Below are positions 43,201-52,351 of a stretch of DNA of 59,034 nt, piece by piece. The DNA lies in contig JBCDCH010000023.1 of NCBI GenBank assembly GCA_039182125.1, forward strand, positions 1-59,034. Reading direction: 5' to 3'. The position numbers and the translations under genes were made by a program. The notes beneath the pieces are model-generated. The model saw only the letters and a list, made by a program, of their open reading frames with translations. It did not search any database and was not told the origin of the DNA. The stretch is from Planctomycetota bacterium. Its GTDB lineage: Bacteria; Planctomycetota; Phycisphaerae; Tepidisphaerales; Tepidisphaeraceae. Every line of letters begins with the position of its first letter. The stretch's first letter is position 1.

Positions 43201-43679
43201 TGGTTCGTGGCCAGGTCGATCTCGCGTAGAGGCACCCACCCGCTGCCCGCGAACTGACTTGTCGTAAACACCACGCCGTCACTGATCGCCACGTCGTACG
43301 CATCGCTTTCGATCGATGATGGCGTGTAGCCGATGTCGATCGTCGCGCCGGTTTCGAGATCCATCCGGTGGTAGAGCCTCTCGTCGCCGTTGGCGACAAA
43401 GATCGACCCATCGTCGGGCGTGATGTCAAGACCCAGAAGCTGACCAGGTTCGGAGAACGGCGTGAGGACCTGGCCGCTCTGAACGTCGTACCGCACGACC
43501 TCGCCACCGTCGGTCGTTGCGTAAAGCCTGTCGCGCGACGCGTCGTATGCCAAATCATTGATGCCCGGGACGGCCGTGTACGTTGCCGACAGGAGTCGAC
43601 GGGATTCGAGCCGCTCGATGCCACAATGGGCCGACGTGTCGGTGCGAAAACGGAACGACTGCTGAACAATGTGTTGCAA
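40221..43679 (-). CDS. Large secreted propeller/PKD protein with dockerin-like tail
   Basis: A 1152-residue exported protein. The leader has IERLESRRLLSA. Two tandem homologous regions of about 300 residues (near 35-345 and 440-740) share blocks such as SGWVPLREID/SGWVPVREID, SESNISSGP and GTFLSS, and look like WD40/YVTN-type propellers; a short beta-sandwich (FAGTVSFASTDPNADLPL) sits between them. A PKD-like domain follows (AVSEYAWDLDYDGTGFDTD, then VTGPANVGHFETYTLALSSTDVADDTPVNWTIDWGDG). The end is a dockerin-like tail matching the two protease neighbours. No enzyme motif is seen; a binding or structural role is inferred. It is separated by 122 bases from the subtilase gene. Confidence 0.85.
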   Translation of the reverse strand: MQHIVQQSFRFRTDTSAHCGIERLESRRLLSATYTAVPGINDLAYDASRDRLYATTDGGEVVRYDVQSGQVLTPFSEPGQLLGLDITPDDGSIFVANGDERLYHRMDLETGATIDIGYTPSSIESDAYDVAISDGVVFTTSQFAGSGWVPLREIDLATNQITVSSRGLSSVRQNSGLSRSADYSAAGLSESNISSGPLHLYNAAANDWDASISTGQFLSSRLHEMSRDGEYFAMPVGSGLSIFDDQLGGVTSLTSPGQSLGGFAFDPQINRLYVTFGNELAAFDTLTWQEKYRVPIGRTINGSARFDRGEMVVGDGRVFVSDGNGFVSVELPVSDGQAASFVVEGNSRFIRTGVEDKFRVSVFDAAGEPAINFAGTVSFASTDPNADLPLPYTFDGDDNGTAEFSVSFQTPGTHAISLLDENSNVVATVGGISVHVPGDVSLLPIDDRNGLAFDAQRQRLYVSTNRGVVKRYDLATETLLEPLELGARLLGLDVTLDGNYLVTGEADYVGGSGLFYTVDLDQLDVLETTGGDIEQSFDEISYTYDFGEGGIWDFAATADGKVLADGEYRGSGWVPVREIDPVTGSFQILDIGSGFGEVRQRTGMSRSADGTLIAFSESNISSGPIFTYDPVVDELVGSVNTGTFLSSVLTAVSRNGAYVAAELGGGIRVFDREMNVITNLPGRDAGLAFDPAADLLYVHEGGTIFAYETATWTVVDSVSLGESFSSSLQFDDGMMEVARDGGLIFINTPTGVRQVTFSTRAIAPDAVVQEGGSATLIGNAVVAPGLAVSEYAWDLDYDGTGFDTDVVGSSAIFSAENIDGPATRTVALRVTDAAGSVSIAEATVDIINVAPVLSVTGPANVGHFETYTLALSSTDVADDTPVNWTIDWGDGSIDTLPGNATSATHTYQSEEAFQITASLTDEDGTYATEGPSVLVATAPTIVRSSFNFDALPHRVEIAFSESVADSVDVGDVTIRNLDFNLVVSTNDIELIYDETTQTASFGFIGGINAGGELTPLPDGNYSVSLAAGSVEDAVGNLLQEDLSFGFFVLAGDLDRDRDVDLFDAIDLVRNFGRTDDPLFSEGDLDYDGDVDLFDALILQRNFGSTLPDGTERRGGVPLVSLFAKEEPRIDDLSEADDDGLPHFKITLFDFSR

Positions 43680-43784
43680 GATGACCCCTAGTTAAAGTGG
43701 AAGAGACCGCAAGTCCAACGTAGCGGCTTTTCCAACCCCTACAAGCTTTTGTCGGAGCATCGATTCGCGACTTAACGCCACACA

Positions 43785-43817
43785 AAAAAGACCGGCGTCG
43801 ATGTGACGCCGGTCTTG
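43785..43817 (-). terminator. Intrinsic terminator after atpD
   Basis: On the minus strand a perfect 12-base-pair stem (AAGACCGGCGTC / GACGCCGGTCTT) with a 5-base loop is followed by a U-run (complement of AAAAAA at 43785-43790). It lies 24 bases past the atpD stop. It shows that transcription ends directly after atpD, with no atpC in the same transcript. Confidence 0.85.
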
Positions 43818-43840
43818 GTTTCACTTTGGTTGACGGAGTT

Positions 43841-46544
<2,704 letters not shown>

Positions 46545-46636
46545 TCCGACTCGTAAGCAGGCTCCATTTCGTTGAGAAGATTCGCCCACCTATCTTCGTT
46601 GATTGCAAAATAGCCTGTACACAGTATCGTAAGGGA

Positions 46637-47356
46637 ATGGTGTGTAATCGATTGGCGGTTTTGTTAATCATCTGTAGCTTTATCCTGATTGGCTGCGATC
46701 AAGAAGCAAGCTCGCCATCGACGAGAACTCTTGCAGGGCAATCTGTTCTGGTTACGGTCGACGGCCCAAGGGCTAACGATCTTGAGTTCATACCGCATGA
46801 AATCGAGTACGGGCAAATCACTGGGGGTGCCCGGGTCTATCGCACTGTGACACTTACAAATCGCAGAAAATCAGAAGTCACCGTATTGAGTGCTGCTTCA
46901 GATTGCAGCTGTATTGCCACGACAACGACAATTTTTCCGATTACGATTTCTCCAGGATCCAGTGCCAGTATTGATGTGTTATCACGGCCGAGTCGATCGC
47001 AATCGGGTGCGGAGTCTAAATCATTGCGGCTGGCTGTTGTCGGGAATGGCACATCCGAGACATTCGTGTTGCCAATCAGTCTGACAGTTTTGCCTCCCGC
47101 GTACACCTTGATCCCCGACGCGTTGGTCGTACCAGCAGGCTCTGAGTTCGTTACTCTCACGGTTGTTTGCGGCCCGTCGTTAGCGCGAGGTCTGCCTTCG
47201 GAACTCCGCTGGGACAAAGGTATCGGTCACATCCCGGTAGTCGACGACGATGGCGAAGGCCTCGTGACTGTCGGGATCAAAGTTAACGTTGTCGGGATAC
47301 CAAAAGGGATACACCAAATGCCGTTCGGTGATGGTGTCGTCAACATTTCGCGATAA
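46637..47356 (+). CDS. DUF1573-type lipoprotein
   Basis: A 239-residue protein with a lipoprotein signal (NRLAVLLIICSFILIGC, lipobox LIGC). The following domain matches DUF1573, an immunoglobulin-like domain frequent in planctomycetes and Bacteroidetes: FIPHEIEYGQITGGARVYRTVTLTNRRKSEVTVLSAASDCSC. The DCSC motif is typical. ATG 46637 was chosen because it begins the signal peptide; the frame opens earlier. It is the first gene of a lower-GC trio; base composition is clearly less GC-rich than in the genes on either side. Confidence 0.75.
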   Translation: MVCNRLAVLLIICSFILIGCDQEASSPSTRTLAGQSVLVTVDGPRANDLEFIPHEIEYGQITGGARVYRTVTLTNRRKSEVTVLSAASDCSCIATTTTIFPITISPGSSASIDVLSRPSRSQSGAESKSLRLAVVGNGTSETFVLPISLTVLPPAYTLIPDALVVPAGSEFVTLTVVCGPSLARGLPSELRWDKGIGHIPVVDDDGEGLVTVGIKVNVVGIPKGIHQMPFGDGVVNISR

Positions 47357-47377
47357 CCCATTGAAAGGAAGTCATTC

Positions 47378-47836
47378 GTGAACTTACCCATCTCAGCAAG
47401 CGTCTGTGTCGCGGTTGTAGCATCAGTTACGGTAGTGACCGTCGCTTTGTCCCAAGGTGTTCCGCCCAGATTTGATGAGCCGCTTCCGGATCTAAATTTT
47501 AGATGTCAGGATGGCCAACATTGTGCCACCGAGGGATGCTACGAGCTTGACTACTTGGATACCGATCACGCGAAGGATACACCGGTAACCTATTACGGGT
47601 GTACCCAAAACAAGATCGCGGACGATGGCTGTTCCCATGCGGTGGCGGGCCAAGACGCATTGGCCGTTTGTGCTTTGGTTCAACGTTATGCCAGCCAGGG
47701 CGAAAATGGGTGCGCGACATTGGTGGGTAATCCAATTACAAGAGGTTCTGGATCCCTGTGTTTCAGCAATTGCCCAATAAGCCATGAACTTGTCAATCCA
47801 CGCTTTACTTTTATTGGTGGCCGCTGTAAGTACTGA
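47378..47836 (+). CDS. Secreted Cys-rich small protein
   Basis: A 152-residue protein with a signal peptide (SASVCVAVVASVTVVTVALSQG). The mature part has ten cysteines (FRCQDGQHCATEGCYELDY, YYGCTQNKIADDGCSHAV, AVCALVQ, GCATL, LCFSNCPIS, GRCKY), which suggests a disulfide-knotted extracellular domain. GTG 47378 has GAAAGGAAG upstream. Its last 53 bases overlap the next gene, so the two are probably co-translated. No family is recognised. Confidence 0.7.
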   Translation: MNLPISASVCVAVVASVTVVTVALSQGVPPRFDEPLPDLNFRCQDGQHCATEGCYELDYLDTDHAKDTPVTYYGCTQNKIADDGCSHAVAGQDALAVCALVQRYASQGENGCATLVGNPITRGSGSLCFSNCPISHELVNPRFTFIGGRCKY

Positions 47837-48695
47837 TTTGGTCAGGTCAAATGACTTGAGTACCTCTCTTTCGAGACTTGTCGAGAATGCCGTGGAAGTT
47901 GACGCGGTAGTGGCAGTGCTTTACGGCGATCTTCCTCAGGCAAGCGCTAATGCGGAAACGGTCAAACAGCTTGACCGGTACTCCGGCGACTGGAAAACAA
48001 TTATTGGGCAAGGCGGTGGCGACAGATGTATACAGTCTTCGACGCCGATTAGTTGGCTCGTATCCGGCACAAACAACGATCTCCTCGGACAACGCGAAGG
48101 CGATGACCGACCAAGTTCGTGGGGTACTTGCTTTACCGGCGAGCGAGCCGAGCTGAAAATGGAATGGGCCCAGTCCGGACGATCCTCATTTGTCATCAGT
48201 GACAGGGACAATTTCGTCCAGCCGCACGGCTTCTTTCTCCCGATGTTTCTGAATCACCCGTTGGATTACCCAAGGTATGAAGAGTGGGAGTTTGTTGATT
48301 TTGGTGACAACCATTTCGAGATTCAAAACACTTTTGGGGAGACAGTCGTTTCGGTTGAAGGTGCGATCGTCGATGGCCGCTGTCGGATTGCGTCGTTGGA
48401 AGTGACCACGCCAAAAGTTAAGGTGAAAACCGAAGCCTTGGAATTTCATACAGACGAGTTTGACAGTATCCCAAGGGTTATTCGACAAACAATTCGTACC
48501 ATCGACGGCAACGCTCTTCGACAGGTCGTTGTCGTTGAGACCTCATCGCCACGCAAAGTAGAGCGTCAGCGATTTTTAGAAGTACCCGAAGGCGTTGTTA
48601 TAGTATCTGATCGGCGCCTGAACGTGACCAAGCAGGTGGAAGACGGGCCGCGCCGCGTGACGGATGAAGAAATGATCCTGTTACTGACAGAATGA
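47784..48695 (+). CDS. Secreted protein of unknown function
   Basis: A 303-residue protein with a hydrophobic N-terminus (SIHALLLLVAAVSTDLV), probably a signal peptide. The remainder is mixed alpha/beta (DLPQASANAETVKQLDRYSGDWKTII, PRYEEWEFVDFGDNHFEIQNTFGETVVSVEGAIVDGR). No motif is recognised. It overlaps the Cys-rich gene by 53 bases in another frame and completes the lower-GC trio. The N-terminal overlap means the true start could be slightly different. Confidence 0.6.
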   Translation: MNLSIHALLLLVAAVSTDLVRSNDLSTSLSRLVENAVEVDAVVAVLYGDLPQASANAETVKQLDRYSGDWKTIIGQGGGDRCIQSSTPISWLVSGTNNDLLGQREGDDRPSSWGTCFTGERAELKMEWAQSGRSSFVISDRDNFVQPHGFFLPMFLNHPLDYPRYEEWEFVDFGDNHFEIQNTFGETVVSVEGAIVDGRCRIASLEVTTPKVKVKTEALEFHTDEFDSIPRVIRQTIRTIDGNALRQVVVVETSSPRKVERQRFLEVPEGVVIVSDRRLNVTKQVEDGPRRVTDEEMILLLTE

Positions 48696-48830
48696 TTTGG
48701 AATGCGTAAATCGCGTGTAGCTGGCTTCGCGTGCGTGGTCGGGGTTACGACCAAGTACGATTTGACAATGGGTTTGTGTCAACGTGGGTTACCCGCGACC
48801 ACGGAGAGATCTTGCCTCATTGGCGCTTGA

Positions 48831-49208
48831 TCAAATGCACTCCGCACAGCGGCCCCAGAGGGTGAGTTCGTGGCCGGTGAGTTGGAAGCCGGGGGGGAGC
48901 ATGCGGTCGAGGCCGCCGGGGCAGGCGTCGACGTCGAAGACGCGGTCGCACTGTTCGCAGCGGAAGTGATGATGGTGCCTGGCGGCGACCTCGGCCGGTT
49001 CGTAGCGGTCGGGCTGGCCGGGGACGACGACCGGCGCGATCACGCCGTCGTCGAGCAGGCGGTTCACGACGCGGTAGACGGTGCGCAGGCCGAGCGTCGG
49101 TACGTCTTCGGCCGCGAACTCGTGGATCTCATTGACCGAGAGCGGACGCCCCGCCGCGTCCATCGTGGCTCGGATCGCACGTTGCTGGGAGGTGTCGCGC
49201 CGTTTCAT
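48831..49208 (-). CDS. Fur-family metalloregulator
   Basis: A 125-residue repressor. Residues 1-75 form the winged helix (SQQRAIRATMDAAGRPLSVNEIH, then RTVYRVVNRLLDDGVI). Residues of about 78-100 carry ARHHHHFRCEQCDRVFDVD, with the His-rich regulatory metal site and the first structural zinc CxxC, and CAEC near the end gives the second. Which metal (Fe, Zn, Mn or peroxide sensing) is not decided. It is the last gene of a five-gene operon and overlaps the upstream lipoprotein gene by 4 bases, so it may autoregulate that operon. Confidence 0.88.
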   Translation of the reverse strand: MKRRDTSQQRAIRATMDAAGRPLSVNEIHEFAAEDVPTLGLRTVYRVVNRLLDDGVIAPVVVPGQPDRYEPAEVAARHHHHFRCEQCDRVFDVDACPGGLDRMLPPGFQLTGHELTLWGRCAECI

Positions 49209-50062
49209 CGGGAGGCTCCATCGACGACCACGGCGGCGTCGAAACGCTCGTTAAGTCGCCGCAGTTCCGTCAGTGCGTTTCGCACGTCGGTCATCCGTGT
49301 ACGGCGTTGCGTGTATGCCTCGAGAATCCAACGTGCCTGGTCGGCGAGCGCCTTGTCGGCGTCGGTCAGGACGTGCTCGAGCGGCACCGCGTAGGTGAAA
49401 CGGCCTTGGGCTTCGGCGTAAGTCCGAATGTGGATGAAGCGGCGGTCCTTACCGGGGCCGACGTCACCGCCTTGGTCCGCGGCGATGCCCGCCTCGACGA
49501 AGAAGTCGACGGCATCGGCTGGGTAGCCGAAAAGGTAGCCGTAGCCGCGCCAGCGGTCGGCTTTGGGCATTCGATCGACGACGGCGACGACCTCGGCCGG
49601 GTGCGTGTCGGGGGTGATGCCCCAAGGACTCCAGAACGATTCGTACCGCTCGATCATGCCGGCAAGGGCGGCGCGATGAACGACGTACGCATCGGCGAAC
49701 CGCTCGCCGTCGTACGGCTCGTCGTACACCTGAACATCCGCGTACCAGACGTCATTGCGAAGCGGCGCGAGCGCGGCTCGAACTTCGCGGACTTCGCTCA
49801 GATCCGGATCGTCGACGAGGAATGTCCCTCGCCAGATGCCGCTGCTCATCGGCTTGAGGCCGCCGGCGAGGGTGAACAACGCTTCGTGATCCGCGGCTTC
49901 ACGCAACAACGACAGCGTGTCGATCGCCGGCGCGTCGAGCGTGGTGCCGTCCGTGTTCGCAATGCCGGGCGGAGGTACGGTGCAGCCGCCGAGCACAAAC
50001 GCGATGAACAGGCACATGCGGGCGGCGATGCGGTGCGTTCTCGTTGTTCCGAAGGTGTCCAT
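49205..50062 (-). CDS. Putative lipoprotein, Fur-operon gene 4
   Basis: A 285-residue protein. The lipoprotein signal ends FIAFVLGGCTVPPPG. The mature part includes LLREAADHEALFTLAGGLKPMSSGIWRGTF, then DVQVYDEPYDGERFADAYVVHRAAL and a tail ILEAYTQRRTRMTDVRNALTELRRL. ATG 50062 overlaps the preceding stop by one base (TGATG), and its own end overlaps the Fur gene (ATGA), so the tight coupling defines the start. No domain is recognised; it could act as a periplasmic partner of the operon's flavoprotein. Confidence 0.7.
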   Translation of the reverse strand: MDTFGTTRTHRIAARMCLFIAFVLGGCTVPPPGIANTDGTTLDAPAIDTLSLLREAADHEALFTLAGGLKPMSSGIWRGTFLVDDPDLSEVREVRAALAPLRNDVWYADVQVYDEPYDGERFADAYVVHRAALAGMIERYESFWSPWGITPDTHPAEVVAVVDRMPKADRWRGYGYLFGYPADAVDFFVEAGIAADQGGDVGPGKDRRFIHIRTYAEAQGRFTYAVPLEHVLTDADKALADQARWILEAYTQRRTRMTDVRNALTELRRLNERFDAAVVVDGASR

Positions 50063-50649
50063 CAGTCCGACCTCCAACGTAGATCATCCGCCATGAGAAC
50101 ACTGAGCTTACGCCAAGCCGGCACCATCGCTTCGGCCGCCATGACCGGTCGCTTGTCGTTGTCCCAGTTGGCCAGCGTCGATCGGCGGTACGTAAGGCCC
50201 AGACGCTCGATGACGTCCGCTTCGTACGACCGCATCCAATCAATCGCATCGACCGTCAACGACGCACAAACTGTCCGTCGGCACGCGGTCGGTGCCCGCA
50301 ACCCCCGCACGTCCGCGACGGTCCACGGCATGCGCTTGAGCGTGGCATGGGGCGTGAATCTCGGGGCAAACTCGTAGCGCTGAAGGAAGACGACGCCGCG
50401 CTGCGGATCGCCGTAGAAGATACCGAACCCGCGCAGCACGACACACCGACCTTCCGGCAAGTTCAGCATGTAAATGCTCGGGCAGCCTTCGAGCTTGGCG
50501 GGCGGTTCGAAGCGTTCGAAGCCGAGCTCGATGAGCCAGTTCCCCTCGGGACGCATGATGTCACGCCCGAAGCACCAAATCTGTTGATTCAACAAGCAGG
50601 CGGCCTGCTTTTGGGCGTTACGGCGTGTGTGCCGGCGGGGCTTGATCAT
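50062..50649 (-). CDS. Hypothetical protein, Fur-operon gene 3
   Basis: A 195-residue soluble protein: MIKPRRHTRRNAQKQAACLL, then an alpha/beta region WLIELGFERFEPPAKLEGCPSIYMLNLPEGRCVVLRGFGIFYGD with YEFAPRFTPHATLKRMPWTVADVRGL. The C-terminal part is helical. The frame opens 37 codons earlier, but that part overlaps the upstream small gene and looks non-coding; ATG 50649 follows that gene's stop by one base. No family is recognised. Confidence 0.65.
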   Translation of the reverse strand: MIKPRRHTRRNAQKQAACLLNQQIWCFGRDIMRPEGNWLIELGFERFEPPAKLEGCPSIYMLNLPEGRCVVLRGFGIFYGDPQRGVVFLQRYEFAPRFTPHATLKRMPWTVADVRGLRAPTACRRTVCASLTVDAIDWMRSYEADVIERLGLTYRRSTLANWDNDKRPVMAAEAMVPAWRKLSVLMADDLRWRSD

Positions 50650-50650
50650 C

Positions 50651-50887
50651 TCATCCGTCCCGAGCGGTCGCGACCGCGGCGATGTTGGCCAGCAGCCACG
50701 CCGACGCCGCGCACAGTTGCAGCACGTCGCCGGCCGAGCTGATGCCGTAGACGAACACACTCACGATCCAGCAAAGGCTGGCCGTGGTCTGCCCGAGCCA
50801 TTCGATCCGCAGCACCCGGCCCACCCATGCCGGGGACGTCGAAACGGTCGGTGAAGCGGTGATGGCAGCCGATTCGTCGCTCAACAC
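50651..50887 (-). CDS. Small two-helix membrane protein, Fur-operon gene 2
   Basis: A 78-residue protein: LSDESAAITASPTVSTSPAW, then helix ASLCWIVSVFVYGISSAGDVL and helix LCAASAWLLANIAAVATA. GTG 50887 has AGAGGAG five bases upstream and overlaps the end of the flavoprotein gene (GTGTTGA), which supports this start over the longer frame. Two helices may anchor a redox complex in the membrane. No family is recognised. Confidence 0.6.
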   Translation of the reverse strand: MLSDESAAITASPTVSTSPAWVGRVLRIEWLGQTTASLCWIVSVFVYGISSAGDVLQLCAASAWLLANIAAVATARDG

Positions 50888-52002
50888 ACACACTCCTCTC
50901 CGCAGCAGGACAGGTCGTCGAGGTACATGCCCCACTTGCGATACTCTTCCAGATGTTCGGCGGGCAGCCCGAGCGACGTCGCGATCGTCTTGGCGACCAC
51001 GGCGAAACGTTGGCGAAACTTGTAGATGAAACAGAAAACGTGGTTGTCGTGCCGCACCATCGGGCCCGACAGAAACAGGCCCGGCGTGCGTGTCGATTCG
51101 TCCTGCTCATTCAGCAATGGGAACCCGTCCTCGCGGAACTCGAAGAGATCGGCCACGAGCTTGAGACTTCCCTTGAATCCGTTCGCAAGCAGGGGCGGCT
51201 GGGGTGTGTGAAACACGCGCTCGTCCAACGTGGTCACTTCATACGCGTCACCAACTTGTGCGACCGACGCCACCGGCGAGTTCGGCAGCAGCTCGACCAT
51301 CTCCTCGAAGAAGTCGTAGCGCATCCGCTCCAGCGAAAACGTCGAGAGTGCGACGCTCGGATCCGAGCTTTCGCCCTTCCACGGGGAGCCCTTGTCGAAC
51401 AGGCGGACGCGCTTGTCGTCATACGCCAGGTGGTACGCCGCATCGACGCCGCTCTCGTAGCCGCCGATGACGATGAAGTTGTCGCCTTCAAGCTTCTCGT
51501 AGCTGGCGACCCGTGCGGTGTGCATGCACAGCTCGGCCCCTGGGAAGCCGTTGAGCCGGGGGGACTGAAACTCACCGCCTGCCCAGATGACATGCTTCGC
51601 ACGCAGCGTCGAGTCCTCGGTGTCGATGATAAATGCGTCGCCGTCCTTCTCGACACGCGTCACCTTGGTTCGTTCGCGAACGGGCAGCTCGAAGTGCTTC
51701 ACGACCGAGTGGAGGTGCGCCGCGTAGGCCTTGCCGGTGGGGTGCTCGACTTCGAGGCTGAACGCCGGCGAGACGCCCAGCGCGATCGAATTCAGGTCCA
51801 GCATGCCGATCGAGTTGGTCGGGAACGACGGCGTGATGAACTGCGTTTCCTTCGGCCACGCTACGAACGACGCCCCGACGACCAGCCGTTCGAGCACGAC
51901 GAAGTTGGTCAGCCCCGCATCCCTGAGCGCGACCGCCATCCCCACCCCGGCCGCACCGCCGCCGATGACCACCGCGTCATACACGTCCTGACTTATTGGC
52001 AT
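50881..52002 (-). CDS. FAD/NAD(P)-dependent oxidoreductase with Cys-rich C-terminus
   Basis: A 373-residue flavoprotein. The FAD-binding Rossmann motif is DAVVIGGGAAGVGMAVALRDAG, and a second dinucleotide site is NFIVIGGYESGVDAAYHLA. The layout resembles CzcO/flavin monooxygenase-like and thioredoxin-reductase-like proteins, though a CxxC active-site pair of thioredoxin reductase is absent. The protein ends in SCCGEECVC, a compact five-cysteine tail probably binding a metal or cluster. It is the first gene of an overlapping operon ending with a Fur-family repressor, so metal-dependent regulation is likely. ATG 52002 is used; a GTG one codon earlier is possible. Confidence 0.75.
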   Translation of the reverse strand: MPISQDVYDAVVIGGGAAGVGMAVALRDAGLTNFVVLERLVVGASFVAWPKETQFITPSFPTNSIGMLDLNSIALGVSPAFSLEVEHPTGKAYAAHLHSVVKHFELPVRERTKVTRVEKDGDAFIIDTEDSTLRAKHVIWAGGEFQSPRLNGFPGAELCMHTARVASYEKLEGDNFIVIGGYESGVDAAYHLAYDDKRVRLFDKGSPWKGESSDPSVALSTFSLERMRYDFFEEMVELLPNSPVASVAQVGDAYEVTTLDERVFHTPQPPLLANGFKGSLKLVADLFEFREDGFPLLNEQDESTRTPGLFLSGPMVRHDNHVFCFIYKFRQRFAVVAKTIATSLGLPAEHLEEYRKWGMYLDDLSCCGEECVC

Positions 52003-52011
52003 CACGTTGCC

Positions 52012-52031
52012 AACACGGTAGTGACCGTGTT
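52012..52031. promoter_or_regulatory. Candidate operator dyad upstream of the flavoprotein-Fur operon
   Basis: AACACGGT and ACCGTGTT are exact complements around a 4-base centre. The dyad starts 10 bases upstream of the first ATG of the operon, where a repressor would block transcription or initiation. It is not AT-rich like canonical Fur or Zur boxes, so binding by the operon's Fur-family protein is only a proposal. Confidence 0.4.
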
Positions 52032-52059
52032 CCGCCGGTCAACGCGGAGCGCACCGGTC

Positions 52060-52152
52060 CAAAGGGGAAATTCCTGTTTCTTCGCCATCTCCACCCGCAG
52101 GCGACGACGCCGGCGCGGGAATGAAGGCGGAGAAATAGGAATGCCCCCTTTG
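52060..52152. repeat. 93-base imperfect inverted-repeat element
   Basis: Outer arms CAAAGGGGAAATTCCT (52060-52075) and AGGAATGCCCCCTTTG (52137-52152) pair at 14 of 16 positions. Inner arms TTTCTTCGCC and GGCGGAGAAA pair at 9 of 10, and a CCCGC/GCGGG stem sits inside. The element fills the middle of the gap between the flavoprotein operon and the next gene. The remaining gap, 52153-52351, is AT-richer and shows no gene; it presumably holds the promoter of the surface-protein gene. Confidence 0.55.
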
Positions 52153-52351
52153 CCGCCCCTTGGTGATAACTCCTGCAAACCATGCACATCAATCATCGTT
52201 TGACAAATAGTTGGCAAGAACTGGGAAGTAACCAAATCTCGCTGATCGCCGAAACATCACTGTAAGTGCGGCGTCAAAAATGTAACGTCAAAGAATCGAG
52301 GACTCGCGAACCGCTCGTGGGCGATTCCAGACACACTACTTCGGAGTCGTT

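Noticed and set aside
50953-52203. 416-codon plus-strand ORF opposite the flavoprotein
   Set aside because: Composition is shadow-like and the opposite strand has Rossmann motifs and overlapping-operon starts.
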